A stretch of 64,000 bases of DNA from Pseudothauera rhizosphaerae (GTDB lineage: Bacteria; Pseudomonadota; Gammaproteobacteria; Burkholderiales; Rhodocyclaceae), in the NCBI RefSeq assembly GCF_004801305.1, contig NZ_SSOD01000021.1, forward strand, positions 1-64,000, written 5' to 3'. The notes below the pieces were generated by a model. The model made no database searches and was not told where the DNA came from. It saw nothing but the letters and a program-made list of their open reading frames with translations. Shown piece after piece: positions 18,654 to 26,163 of this stretch (within the stretch, counting starts at the first letter, position 1; every line of letters begins with the position of its first letter). The position numbers and the translations under genes were made by a program.

Positions 18654-19779
18654 GGGGGACAGCTCTTTCCAGCAGCATTTCATAGCCGTCGACACAACGA
18701 CGTGCCCAATCCTCCCATGTGCCAATCCGTTCGCGCACCCATTCCCTTGCCGCCCCGCCTATACGGGCCGCTGTTTCCTCGTCTTCAGCCTGGAGCAGCG
18801 CCTCGCACAGTTCTTTCTGGCTGTCGACGATCCAGCCCGTTTCGCCGTGGCGGATCAGGTCGGTATGTGCGGCGATGCGGCTTGCGATTACCGGCATCCC
18901 TGCAGCCATTGCTTCGATAAGTACCTGTGGGCGCCCCTCGTCGTGCCGGCTTAAAGTCAGCATCCCCGCCGCTTGGGGGAACCACTGCCCGCGTAGTTCG
19001 GCTGGATTCGTCGCGCCCTTGGCCTCTATCCATGGGGGCAGGGCGAGCGTTTCCTGCATCGGCCCGAGCAGCACGAGGTCGCGACCGTTACCGAAAAGGC
19101 CTGCACCCCAATCGAATAAGTCTCCGAGTTTGTTGCGGGTGATGCGCGAAACTACCAGCCATTTGTTTGGCACACTTGGCGCACGCTGTAGTTCGAACCA
19201 CGCTGGATCGACCCCGAATGGGTTTGGCACGATACGGGCAACATCACCGAAGCGGGCTTGGAGTTCGGTGGACATCCATCCCGTGTTGGGTGCCAAAAGC
19301 GTTGGTCGGCCCCGGAATGCATGCCGCAGCAAGGATGTCATACCGGGAAGGCGTAGCAGTCCGAAATCGCTGCCGAGCACGCTTACGTAAGCGGGCTTGC
19401 CATCGCGCGGTAGCCCCAGGGCAAGCTGCATCCAGTGTACGTGGTAGATGTCAGCCGGTGTGCGACCGCAGGCAGCGCGCAGGCGTGCCAGGATGCCACG
19501 CGCACGCAACAGGCCGGCAACCGGCCGCCGGCGCAGAAGGTGTGCGATTCCGCCGTTGTCCAGCAGGCTGCGTAGCCATCGGGTGTCGCCGGGGCTGTTC
19601 GCACTGTTGACCATACCGGGCAGATCGCCCGGTGGCGCCCACAGATCGAGTTGCACTCTTCCCGTGGTGTCCAGGCGCGCCGCCAAATCGTGAATGAACC
19701 GCCCTTTCCAGTCTGACGGGTCGGACGGATAAGACGTGGCCGCCATCAATACCTTGAACGGAGCCCCGGTGATGCTCAT
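18643..19779 (-). CDS. GT4 family glycosyltransferase
   Basis: GT-B protein of 378 residues. The N-terminal domain includes VLMAATSYPSDPSDWKGRFI and DIYHVHWMQLALG. The C-terminal domain has IVPNPFGVDPAWF, WLVVSRITRNKLGDLF, and the EGRPQVLIEAMAAGMPVIAS donor-site stretch with the E-x7-E arrangement. The ATG overlaps the upstream GT2 stop by 4 bp (ATGA), and its stop overlaps the epimerase start by 11 bp. This gives a tightly coupled minus-strand operon. Donor and acceptor are unknown. Confidence 0.86.
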   Translation of the reverse strand: MSITGAPFKVLMAATSYPSDPSDWKGRFIHDLAARLDTTGRVQLDLWAPPGDLPGMVNSANSPGDTRWLRSLLDNGGIAHLLRRRPVAGLLRARGILARLRAACGRTPADIYHVHWMQLALGLPRDGKPAYVSVLGSDFGLLRLPGMTSLLRHAFRGRPTLLAPNTGWMSTELQARFGDVARIVPNPFGVDPAWFELQRAPSVPNKWLVVSRITRNKLGDLFDWGAGLFGNGRDLVLLGPMQETLALPPWIEAKGATNPAELRGQWFPQAAGMLTLSRHDEGRPQVLIEAMAAGMPVIASRIAAHTDLIRHGETGWIVDSQKELCEALLQAEDEETAARIGGAAREWVRERIGTWEDWARRCVDGYEMLLERAVPHGT

Positions 19780-20717
19780 CCGGGATCGCTCTGACGCGAG
19801 GAGTCGGGTCGGTACATCAGTTGCGTGATCTGCTCCGAGATCAGACCCATAGAGAACACGATGAAGCTCGTGGTCAGCATCAGGGCGCTCATGTTGGTAA
19901 AGCGGCCGATGGTGGCAAAGGTATAGCCGTACCAGCCGGTTCCGATGAGGAAGAATGCCAGTGCTAGTGGGGCAAACAGCTTGAGTGGTGCATACAGGGT
20001 GCCGATCTTGAAAATGATGAGCAGGAAACGCACGCCATCCTTGAGCGGGCGCAGATGGCTGGTGCCTTGGCGGCGGGCCGCGTGGATCGGTTCGTAGGCC
20101 ACCGCGTAGCCGGCGCGGAAGAAGGCCATGGTGATCGTGGTCGGGTAAGAGAAACCATTGGGAAGCAGGTAGAGGAATTCTCGGAACAGATCGGCGCGTA
20201 CGGCGCGAAAGCCCGAGGTCAGATCCTCAATGCGGTGGTTCGTCATGTAGGTCGCGAGCCCGTTGTAGACGCCGTTTGCCAAGCCACGCCCGACGTTGGC
20301 CTGGGAGCCCCGCTGGCGGGCGCCGACTACCATGTCGTAGCCCTCGTCGAGCTTCGCGAGCAGACGAGGGATGTCGTCCGGATCGTGCTGCCCGTCGGCG
20401 TCCATGAAAATGATGACTCGTCCCCGCGCCGCCCGAGCGCCCGATTTGATAGCGGCCCCGTTGCCTTTGGGATACGGGTGGGAAACGATGCTTACGGGGT
20501 GCTTGGCACATACTTCGATCGTGTGGTCGGTCGACCCGTCGTTTACCACGATCACCTCGGCACCGGGGCATGCCGAAACCAGCTTTGGCAGCAAGCCGAC
20601 CAGTGAACCCGCCTCGTTTCTGGCCGGGATGACGATGCTGACATCCACCGGGGTATCCCGTGAAGATGGTGCAGTGCTAGGAAGCTTCTGTGTTTCGTCC
20701 GTACCCATTGAGACCAT
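19776..20717 (-). CDS. Polyprenyl-phosphate glycosyltransferase, DPM1/ArnC-like GT2
   Basis: Protein of about 313 residues. The GT-A domain is of the dolichol-phosphate-mannose-synthase type: VSIVIPARNEAGSLVGLLP, VIVVNDGSTDHT, PKGNGAAIKSGARAARG, the metal-binding FMDADGQHDPDD and DLTSGFRAVRA. Two hydrophobic segments at the C-terminus (about 235-295) would anchor it in the membrane. Such enzymes load a single sugar on undecaprenyl phosphate for use by GT-C transferases. It overlaps the GT-C gene at 20677. The ATGs at 20717 and 20708 are both possible, and a TTG at 20753 also extends the frame. Confidence 0.84.
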   Translation of the reverse strand: MVSMGTDETQKLPSTAPSSRDTPVDVSIVIPARNEAGSLVGLLPKLVSACPGAEVIVVNDGSTDHTIEVCAKHPVSIVSHPYPKGNGAAIKSGARAARGRVIIFMDADGQHDPDDIPRLLAKLDEGYDMVVGARQRGSQANVGRGLANGVYNGLATYMTNHRIEDLTSGFRAVRADLFREFLYLLPNGFSYPTTITMAFFRAGYAVAYEPIHAARRQGTSHLRPLKDGVRFLLIIFKIGTLYAPLKLFAPLALAFFLIGTGWYGYTFATIGRFTNMSALMLTTSFIVFSMGLISEQITQLMYRPDSSRQSDPG

Positions 20718-22479
20718 TGAGTTTGTGTCGGAGTTGGGCGTTGCCCGGAGCAAGGGTCAGAGCTCGCTGTAGCAAGGCTCTGGATTGTGCAAGGTTACCT
20801 TCCACGAGTAGCGAATAGTCGCCCAGATGCTCCAGGAAACTGGCCCTGACCTCTGCCGGGGCACGTTCGCTGTCTGCGCCGGCAAGGAACAGGCGATGGA
20901 CGGTACCGTGGTCCAGGCATTGGGACGGATTGATGGCAAGCTTGCCGAGCCGGGATGCCAAGCCTTTGTCTTGGGGCGAATACGGTGTGTACCTGAGCCG
21001 GCTTTCGAGTTCTGCAATCCATTCCATGTCCGGTTGTTTCTGCGTGCCACAGGACAGCACCAGAAGATAGACGTATGCGATCTTGTGGCTGGGGTCCAGC
21101 TTCGCCGCTTCCAGCAGATGGTAAACAATAGCTTGGGAAGCGAAGTCACCACCTGCGCCGTAGCCAGCGTCCATCAGCGCTGTGCCCGCGGCGAGATTCG
21201 CGCGAGGAGACTTAGGATGATACTGGACTTCCATGAATGCGAAGCGCAGCCCATCTGAGAAATGCATGCTACGCATGAAGGTAACCGCCGAGCAGTACAG
21301 AAATAGACCGGCAAAAAGGAGCATAGCAACCGGGCGGAAGCTGGAGGGCGGCACGGCCTTGCGTAGCATGTCTAGCAAACCGGCGGCAGCGAGCAGCAGG
21401 CCCACCGACGGCAGGTAGTTGCGGTGCTCGAAAGCGATCTCCAGTGGGACGATGGTTGATTCCAGCAGGTGCCCCGCAAGGAACCAGCCGACGCCGAGCG
21501 AGAACAGTGGAATGCGTTTGCGCAGCACAATGGCCACCGTAATGGCCGCTACCCAGCCTATGATGGAAAGAAGGGTCGTGGTTGGGTCCAGCAACCCGTT
21601 GGAGAGCGGAAAATCATCCAGGAACAGGCCAAACCGGTCAAAGCGAGGGAAGACAATCTGCGCGGCGTAATACCACAGTACGCGCGCCTCGGTCAGCATG
21701 CGCTGCTCCAACGTGAAGGTACGCGCCTCATAGGCCCTTTCGAGCCAACCTGTACCGAGCATGAGCGCCGCAGCGAGCACGGCCGCGAGTGAAGCAACGA
21801 GCAGTGCGGCTGTGGTGATGGAAGTCTTGCGCCCACGACTCGTCGTCAGTCCGATGACCAGGGCGATGAAGGGTATCGTGAGTGCCGTTTCCTTGGACAG
21901 CATGGCGAGCGGCCAACATACGAGCCAGGCCGCAATGAGCCATGCGTAGGACCGTGCTCCCGAAGACCGTAGCCAGTGGAGGTGAGCAATGATCGTCAGC
22001 AGACCGAAGCTGGCTGCTAGCAGCGTCATACGCTGGACCGGCATGATGATCGGAACCACGTTGATGGGGTGGAGCAGCCAAAGGGCGGTAATGGCGGCCG
22101 TCAATAGTGTCGCAAACGGCTGATGCCGAGGCGATGCATCCCATGGTCCGCAAAGCCTGATCAACAGCAGGAAGACTAGGGCGCCGTTGAAGAGGTGCAA
22201 CAACAGGTTAGTAGCCTTGAAGGCGAACGGGTCGAGGCCGTGGAAGTAGTGGCTGAAGGCAAAGCTGAGAACACTGATTGGGCGCCCTAGCGGACCGGCC
22301 TTCGGTCCCTCGAGAGCGCCGAGAAGTGAAGCGGAGCCTATGTCGTGGATGTGGATGGCGATGTTATTGACGATACTCGGGTAGTCGTCGAATAGGAACG
22401 GCCCCTGCATGCCAGGCCAATATACGGCAAGGGCCAGGAGGCCGACCATGAGCGTAAAAGCCTTGCTGTAACGATCCAA
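20677..22479 (-). CDS. GT-C-fold membrane protein with TPR tail (TMTC-like), putative pilin O-glycosyltransferase
   Basis: Protein of about 600 residues. Some ten hydrophobic helices occupy residues 1-400; the first periplasmic loop contains GPFLFDDYPSIVNN, whose Asp pair is the usual catalytic spot in GT-C enzymes. GRPISVLSFAFSHYFHG and FKATNLLLHLFNGALVF follow, as in TMTC/PMT-like bacterial proteins. The last ~170 residues look like TPR helices (SRALLQRALTLAPGNAQLR). I chose the TTG at 22479 because GGAG precedes it by 7 bases. The longer frame to 22560 would run through the pilA terminator. An ATG at 22449 is the alternative. Its place just after pilA suggests it modifies pilin; this is inference. 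Confidence 0.75.
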   Translation of the reverse strand: MDRYSKAFTLMVGLLALAVYWPGMQGPFLFDDYPSIVNNIAIHIHDIGSASLLGALEGPKAGPLGRPISVLSFAFSHYFHGLDPFAFKATNLLLHLFNGALVFLLLIRLCGPWDASPRHQPFATLLTAAITALWLLHPINVVPIIMPVQRMTLLAASFGLLTIIAHLHWLRSSGARSYAWLIAAWLVCWPLAMLSKETALTIPFIALVIGLTTSRGRKTSITTAALLVASLAAVLAAALMLGTGWLERAYEARTFTLEQRMLTEARVLWYYAAQIVFPRFDRFGLFLDDFPLSNGLLDPTTTLLSIIGWVAAITVAIVLRKRIPLFSLGVGWFLAGHLLESTIVPLEIAFEHRNYLPSVGLLLAAAGLLDMLRKAVPPSSFRPVAMLLFAGLFLYCSAVTFMRSMHFSDGLRFAFMEVQYHPKSPRANLAAGTALMDAGYGAGGDFASQAIVYHLLEAAKLDPSHKIAYVYLLVLSCGTQKQPDMEWIAELESRLRYTPYSPQDKGLASRLGKLAINPSQCLDHGTVHRLFLAGADSERAPAEVRASFLEHLGDYSLLVEGNLAQSRALLQRALTLAPGNAQLRHKLNGLNGYGRNTEAS

Positions 22480-22489
22480 TGCAGAACTC

Positions 22490-22521
22490 CAAAAACAAAC
22501 CCCCGGCGTGTGCCGGGGGTT
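22490..22521 (-). terminator. Rho-independent terminator after pilA
   Basis: Read on the minus strand, ACCCCCGGC and GCCGGGGGT form a 9-bp GC-rich stem with a four-base loop (stem 22499-22520), followed by TTGTTTTT. It lies between the pilA stop and the GT-C gene start, so most pilA transcripts should end here with only partial read-through into the glycosylation genes. Confidence 0.85.
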
Positions 22522-22547
22522 CTGCCTTGCATTGTGAGCGTGAGCGC

Positions 22548-23000
22548 TTAATCCCTGCAAGAGCCGGGGAGATACTTGGGGTCGATCCCATCAGTGGCAC
22601 CAGGGCCGCAGGACCATTGCACCTGCCCGGTTTGTTGATTGCCTGCACCCAACAGACGGATCGTCTTGGCCTGTGCTGCGGTCGGCAGATCTACACTACC
22701 AGTGGTGACGATGATTTCGCCGTTGTCTGCGTCGATCTGGTTCCAATCAACGGAAGCGACATATTTGGACTCAAGGTTCTGAACGCCCATCGATTCTTGC
22801 GTCGCCTTCATTTCACCGAAGCTGGCATACGCTTCCGCGACGGCGGTGCGGCCGGAAGAGGCGGCCAGGACGGCCTCGGAAACCTTGGCGCGGACAGTGT
22901 AATCCTGGTAAGCCGGCAGCGCAACGGCGGCCAGGATGCCGATGATCGCCACGACGATCATCAGTTCGATCAGGGTGAAGCCTTGTTGCATCTTCTTCAT
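22548..23000 (-). CDS. pilA: Type IV pilin major subunit
   Basis: Prepilin of 150 residues. A short basic leader (MKKMQQG) precedes the prepilin peptidase site G/F, then [20 protein letters not shown], with the +5 glutamate needed for assembly. The globular part ends with a C-terminal disulfide pair, Cys in WSCGPG and in PGSCRD, enclosing a D-region loop. Strong AAGGAGAACC ribosome site. It is preceded by a sigma-54 promoter and dyads (PilR-type control) and followed by its own terminator. The loop and tail contain Ser and Thr that could accept sugars from the downstream glycosylation genes. Confidence 0.95.
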   Translation of the reverse strand: MKKMQQGFTLIELMIVVAIIGILAAVALPAYQDYTVRAKVSEAVLAASSGRTAVAEAYASFGEMKATQESMGVQNLESKYVASVDWNQIDADNGEIIVTTGSVDLPTAAQAKTIRLLGAGNQQTGQVQWSCGPGATDGIDPKYLPGSCRD

Positions 23001-23065
23001 GGTGGTTCTCCTTGCTTGGAAGGTTCCGCGGGGCGGCGGAGGTTGCCCCGCTTGGCGGATGTATA

Positions 23066-23081
23066 TGCAGAAGTCGTGCCA
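23066..23081 (-). promoter_or_regulatory. Sigma-54 promoter of pilA
   Basis: On the minus strand the sequence is TGGCACGACTTCTGCA, close to the TGGCACG-N4-TTGCW consensus (CTGCA for TTGCA), with GG and GC separated by the required spacing. The predicted transcript start is about 23055, giving a ~55-base leader before the pilA ATG at 23000. PilR, the NtrC-family activator at 5.1-6.4 kb, is the obvious activator. Confidence 0.85.
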
Positions 23082-23124
23082 GGTTCGAAATCCCTTGGAT
23101 TCATGCGGCTAAGGGGATAAGCGG

Positions 23125-23139
23125 TGTCAACACATGACA
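23125..23139. promoter_or_regulatory. TGTCA-N5-TGACA dyad, putative PilR site 1
   Basis: TGTCAACACATGACA is a 15-bp dyad centred near -77 from the predicted pilA start. PilR sites in Pseudomonas contain TGTC elements (established for that system), and NtrC-type activators bind upstream paired sites. A second dyad of the same form lies 41 bp further upstream. Confidence 0.65.
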
Positions 23140-23165
23140 GCCGCACATGCAGGAGTGGGCCGGAG

Positions 23166-23180
23166 TGTCAAAAGTTGACA
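23166..23180. promoter_or_regulatory. TGTCA-N5-TGACA dyad, putative PilR site 2
   Basis: TGTCAAAAGTTGACA is a perfect inverted repeat (6-3-6) centred near -118 from the predicted pilA start. It is 41 bp, about four helical turns, from the first dyad, so both would face the same side of the DNA. Confidence 0.65.
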
Positions 23181-23206
23181 TGAAGGTGGGTGTTTCCTGA
23201 AGCGGC

Positions 23207-23322
23207 GTAGCCTGGATACAGGCCGAAGGGCCTGTCCTGAGCCTGCCGAAGGGTCGGAAGCCGGGGATGGTTGCAGGATTTGGATGACGCTCCCGGATTG
23301 CGCGGCGCTCCATCCTGGCTAC
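23207..23322. repeat. GTAGCC(C/T)GGAT-bounded palindromic repeat with nested element
   Basis: The block opens with GTAGCCTGGATA and closes with ATCCTGGCTAC, an imperfect inverted pair. Inside is CTCCCGGATTGCGCGGCGCTC, and also a CCTGTCCTGAGCCTGCCGA stretch that belongs to a second repeat family seen at 54892-54940. It lies upstream of the pilA enhancer sites. Confidence 0.6.
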
Positions 23323-23387
23323 GCTGTCGTGGCGGTATGGGGCTGGCTGGTGGTGGTGATCCGCCCCCGGGAGCGGGTTTTGCCGTG

Positions 23388-23703
23388 TCAGTCTTCGCGG
23401 CGGCTCCAAAACACGGCTTCAAGCGTGCCGGCGTCGAGGATGTTGTCCAGCCAACGTCCAAGCTCTTCCTGGGTGGCGGACAGCTTCGTCTGGCGAGCCG
23501 AAGCGGCGGATGATCAGGCGTAGGAGCGCTGCGGCTTTTCCTTCCTGGCGGCCCTCCTGACGGCCGAGTTACAGGCCTTCCCTGCGGCCTTCCGGCAGGC
23601 CTTGCCGCTTCCAGTTTTCGGTCCACTTCTCCACGCGTTCGGGGAGCATGGCGTCGATCTCCTGAAGGTCGGTCACTTCCGGGATATTCTCGCCCGGATC
23701 CAT
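23388..23703 (-). pseudogene. Broken C-terminal part of a DUF4351/Rpn-type protein
   Basis: Reading the minus strand gives MDPGENIPEVTDLQEIDAML, then ERVEKWTENWKRQGLPEGRREGL and an in-frame stop at 23569-23571. It resumes with LGRQEGRQEGKAAALLRLII, and after a frameshift ends LSATQEELGRWLDNILDAGT...VFWSRRED. The EGRREG-type charged linker followed by a LLRRLLxRRFG-like and an LxxWLDNILDAxTLEAVF end is the DUF4351 pattern carried by PD-(D/E)XK recombination-promoting nuclease relatives. The nuclease N-terminus is gone. A stop plus a frameshift make it a clear pseudogene. Confidence 0.7.
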
Positions 23704-23758
23704 GCGTTTGAGTGTTACCCGGTTCGGTGGTGTAGGCCGGTTCCGTCGACGGTTCCAT

Positions 23759-23849
23759 GTAGCCCGGATAGAGCCGAAGGTGGAATCCGGGGGCGGTCGC
23801 AGGGATTCGGATGCCGCTCCCGGATTCCGCTGCGCTCCATCCGGGCTAC
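23759..23849. repeat. GTAGCCCGGA-bounded palindromic repeat
   Basis: GTAGCCCGGA at 23759-23768 is the exact reverse complement of TCCGGGCTAC at 23840-23849. The interior contains GCTCCCGGATTCCGCTGCGC and GTGGAATCCGGG arms. This is a common mobile intergenic repeat form in proteobacteria. It ends 30 bp before the CIRCE of rpoH and overlaps no gene. Confidence 0.65.
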
Positions 23850-23878
23850 GTGGTCGTGGCATGAACTTTCGGCGCCCT

Positions 23879-23905
23879 TTAGCACTCTCATCGCCCGAGT
23901 GCTAA
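23879..23905 (+). promoter_or_regulatory. CIRCE operator (HrcA binding site) upstream of rpoH
   Basis: TTAGCACTC-N9-GAGTGCTAA, a perfect match to the CIRCE consensus, ends 27 bp before the rpoH ATG. HrcA binds CIRCE and represses heat-shock genes; here it would place the heat-shock sigma factor itself under HrcA. The ribosome site GAGGAGG follows at about 23917-23923. Confidence 0.95.
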
Positions 23906-23932
23906 ACTTGCTTCCGAGGAGGACACAAGCAC

Positions 23933-24784
23933 ATGACCCAAGCCCTGTCGTTTCCCGTTCTCGCCGCTGGCAGCATCGACCAGTACATCCAGTCGGTCAA
24001 TCGTATCCCCATGCTGTCCGAGCGGGAGGAAGTGGATCTTGCGACCCGCTACCGCGAGGAAGGCGACCTGGACGCGGCGCGCAAGCTGGTGATGTCGCAC
24101 CTGCGCCTTGTCGTGGCGATTGCGCGCGGTTACCTGGGCTACGGGCTGCCCCATGCGGACCTGATCCAGGAAGGCAATGTGGGCCTGATGAAGGCGGTCA
24201 AGCGCTTCGATCCGTCGCGGGGCGTGCGTTTGGTTTCGTTCGCGATCCACTGGATCAAGGCGGAAATCCACGAGTACATCCTGAAGAACTGGCGCCTGGT
24301 GAAGATCGCCACCACCAAGGCGCAACGCAAGCTGTTCTTCAACCTGCGCAGCCTCAAGCAGGATACCGGCACGCTCTCCGCCGACGAGGTGGAGGCGGTG
24401 GCCGCGCAACTGAAGGTGAAGCCGGAAGAGGTGGTGGAGATGGAAACCCGCCTTACCGGCCGCGACCTGCCGCTGGAAGGCAACGGCGACGATGAGGACG
24501 AGCACTTCGCCCCCATCGCCTATCTGCCGGACCCCCACGCCGAGCCGTCCGAGGTGCTGGAACAGGCGCAACTGGCCCATCTGCAGGACGAAGGCCTGAA
24601 GAGCGCGCTGGCCAGCCTGGACGAGCGCAGCCGCCGCATTGTGGAGCGCCGCTGGCTCGCCGAAGGCGACACGGCCACGCTGCACGAACTGGCGGCGGAA
24701 TATGGCGTGTCGGCCGAACGCATCCGCCAGATCGAGGCAAAGGCGATGCAGAAGATGCGCGGGATGCTGGCCGCGGTGGCGTGA
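23933..24784 (+). CDS. rpoH: Heat-shock sigma factor RpoH (sigma-32)
   Basis: Alternative sigma factor of 283 residues that directs RNA polymerase to heat-shock promoters. Region 2 has HLRLVVAIARGYLGYG, DLIQEGNVGLMKAVKRFDP and RLVSFAIHWIKAEIHEYI. The diagnostic RpoH box QRKLFFNLR lies at 131-139. Region 4 ends with AAEYGVSAERIRQIEAKAMQKMR, the -35-binding helix-turn-helix. The ATG follows GAGGAGG. A perfect CIRCE lies just upstream and a strong terminator just downstream, so the gene is monocistronic. Confidence 0.96.
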   Translation: MTQALSFPVLAAGSIDQYIQSVNRIPMLSEREEVDLATRYREEGDLDAARKLVMSHLRLVVAIARGYLGYGLPHADLIQEGNVGLMKAVKRFDPSRGVRLVSFAIHWIKAEIHEYILKNWRLVKIATTKAQRKLFFNLRSLKQDTGTLSADEVEAVAAQLKVKPEEVVEMETRLTGRDLPLEGNGDDEDEHFAPIAYLPDPHAEPSEVLEQAQLAHLQDEGLKSALASLDERSRRIVERRWLAEGDTATLHELAAEYGVSAERIRQIEAKAMQKMRGMLAAVA

Positions 24785-24806
24785 GCGGCAGATACGGTTC
24801 CATGAA

Positions 24807-24840
24807 AGACAAAGGCGGCTGCGGCCGCCTTTGTCTTTTG
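24807..24840 (+). terminator. Strong hairpin terminator after rpoH
   Basis: AGACAAAGGCGGC and GCCGCCTTTGTCT form a perfect 13-bp stem with a four-base loop (24807-24836), followed by TTT. A-rich flank on the left means it may also terminate the convergent vapC-type transcript. Confidence 0.85.
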
Positions 24841-24857
24841 GGGCCGGAGTTCTCCAA

Positions 24858-25244
24858 TTACCAGACGACCTCAGTGCCGAAGAGCTTGAAGGCGGGGTCG
24901 ATGGTTACTAGTGCAAGCCCGTCCAGTTCGCTTTGTGCGGCAAGCATGCGGTCGAAAGGATCGCGGTGATCCACCCGGTAGGAACCGGCTCTCTGGGCGT
25001 GAAGGTGGGTGATGGGCAGGTGCTCGAAGCCGTCGGCAGCTACGAGTTCGCCGAAGCGGGTGATGGCTTCGGTGGCTTCATCCAGCTTGCCCAGGCGGTG
25101 CTTGGTGGCAATTTCCCACGCGCTTGCGGCGCTGACGAAGACGGCGTTGGATTCGTCGGCGATCGCCCGTCGTGCCCCGGCGGACAGGCGTGGATCGTCC
25201 GTGAACCACCACAGCAGGGCATGGGTATCGAAGAGCAGGTTCAT
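24858..25244 (-). CDS. vapC: PIN-domain toxin, VapC family
   Basis: Putative RNase toxin of 128 residues. PIN-domain acidic residues are in place: Asp6 in LLFDTHALLWW, a Glu in SAASAWEIATKHRLGK, and Asp in HRDPFDRMLAAQ. The ending LVTIDPAFKLFG fits the DTHALLW subgroup usually paired with Phd-type antitoxins. The ATG overlaps the antitoxin stop by four bases (ATGA), the normal antitoxin-first order. It looks intact, so the pair is probably functional. The RNA target is unknown. Confidence 0.88.
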   Translation of the reverse strand: MNLLFDTHALLWWFTDDPRLSAGARRAIADESNAVFVSAASAWEIATKHRLGKLDEATEAITRFGELVAADGFEHLPITHLHAQRAGSYRVDHRDPFDRMLAAQSELDGLALVTIDPAFKLFGTEVVW

Positions 25245-25474
25245 CCCCGTTCCCAGGCGTTGATCTCGTCTTCGGGAAGCGGCTCGAAAAACGCGTCGCC
25301 GATGCGGCCCTTCAGGCGGCCGGGCTGGCGCTGCGGCCGGGCCGGCGCCAGCGGCACGAGGCGGGCATAAGGCTTACCCGCTTTGGCCAGGATGATTTCC
25401 TGGCCCGCATGGGCTTGTTCAAGCAGGCGGGAGAAGTGTGTCTTGGCTTCGTGGACGTTGACGGTAAGGGGCAT
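25241..25474 (-). CDS. Phd/YefM-family antitoxin
   Basis: Antitoxin of 77 residues: MPLTVNVHEAKTHFSRLLEQ, then AGQEIILAKAGKPYARLVPL, the conserved DNA-binding Phd fold. The C-terminal GRIGDAFFEPLPEDEINAWE tail would wrap the PIN toxin. I chose the ATG at 25474; a longer frame to 25522 adds residues before the conserved start. The pair sits alone between rpoH and the cytochrome oxidase cluster. Confidence 0.87.
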   Translation of the reverse strand: MPLTVNVHEAKTHFSRLLEQAHAGQEIILAKAGKPYARLVPLAPARPQRQPGRLKGRIGDAFFEPLPEDEINAWERG

Positions 25475-25529
25475 GATCCTGTCCTCACAGTGCTTGGCTA
25501 ACTGGCGGACTAAGTCTAGCACGCCAGGA

Positions 25530-26129
25530 CTACTTGCTCGTCAGCAGCAGGCGGATGTCCGCCGCGATGTTCTCCGCGTTCTCGCCGTGCTTCACGTACA
25601 GCCGCAGCCGGCCCTGCTGGTCGAGGATGTAGGTGCCGGCGGAGTGGTCGATGGTGTAGCTCGTGCCGCTGGTGTCGCCGCTCTTGCGGTAGAAGATGCG
25701 GAATTCCTTCGCCACTTCGGCGGTGCGGGCGAGGTCGCCGTACAGGCCGAGGAAGCGGGGGTCGAAGGTGGGCACGTATTCGGCGAGCAGCGCCTGGGTG
25801 TCGCGCTCCGGGTCCACGGTGACGAAGAGGGCCTGCACGCGCTCGGCGTCCGGGCCGAGCTGGCGCATGACTTCGCCCATGGTCAGCAGACTGGTGGGGC
25901 AGACGTCCGGGCACTGGGTGAAGCCGAAGAACAGCGTGACCACCTTGCCGCGGAAGTCTTCCAGCGTGCGCGGTTGGCCGCGGTGGTCGGTGAGGGCGAA
26001 CTGGCGGCCGTAGGGGGCGCCGGTGATGTCGGTGGCGTGGAAGGCGGGCGGTGGTTCACTGCAGGCGGCGAGCAGGGCGAGGCTGGCGGCGGCGAGCGCA
26101 GTGAGGGTGCGGCGGAGAAGGGCGGGCAT
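25530..26129 (-). CDS. SCO1/SenC copper chaperone lipoprotein
   Basis: Protein of 199 residues that would deliver copper to the CuA site of cytochrome oxidase subunit II. The N-terminal signal ends with a lipobox LLAAC, so it is probably a membrane-anchored periplasmic lipoprotein. The thioredoxin fold carries the copper motif CPDVCP (CxxxC) in FFGFTQCPDVCPTSL and the distal copper-ligand histidine in TIDHSAGTY. The start at 26129 (MPALLRR) gives a proper signal peptide. It is the last gene of the minus-strand oxidase-assembly run. Confidence 0.92.
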   Translation of the reverse strand: MPALLRRTLTALAAASLALLAACSEPPPAFHATDITGAPYGRQFALTDHRGQPRTLEDFRGKVVTLFFGFTQCPDVCPTSLLTMGEVMRQLGPDAERVQALFVTVDPERDTQALLAEYVPTFDPRFLGLYGDLARTAEVAKEFRIFYRKSGDTSGTSYTIDHSAGTYILDQQGRLRLYVKHGENAENIAADIRLLLTSK

Positions 26130-26163
26130 CGGCAAGGGGTGCAGGGCCGGCGCCGGCCCCGGT

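Noticed and set aside
22480-22560. Longer start for the GT-C membrane protein
   Set aside because: It would place the pilA terminator hairpin inside the coding sequence and overlap the end of pilA; the TTG at 22479 has a GGAG site at good spacing.
23100-23932. IS element or transposase between pilA and rpoH
   Set aside because: No transposase frame or terminal inverted repeats with target duplication were found; the content is intergenic repeats and a DUF4351-type remnant.
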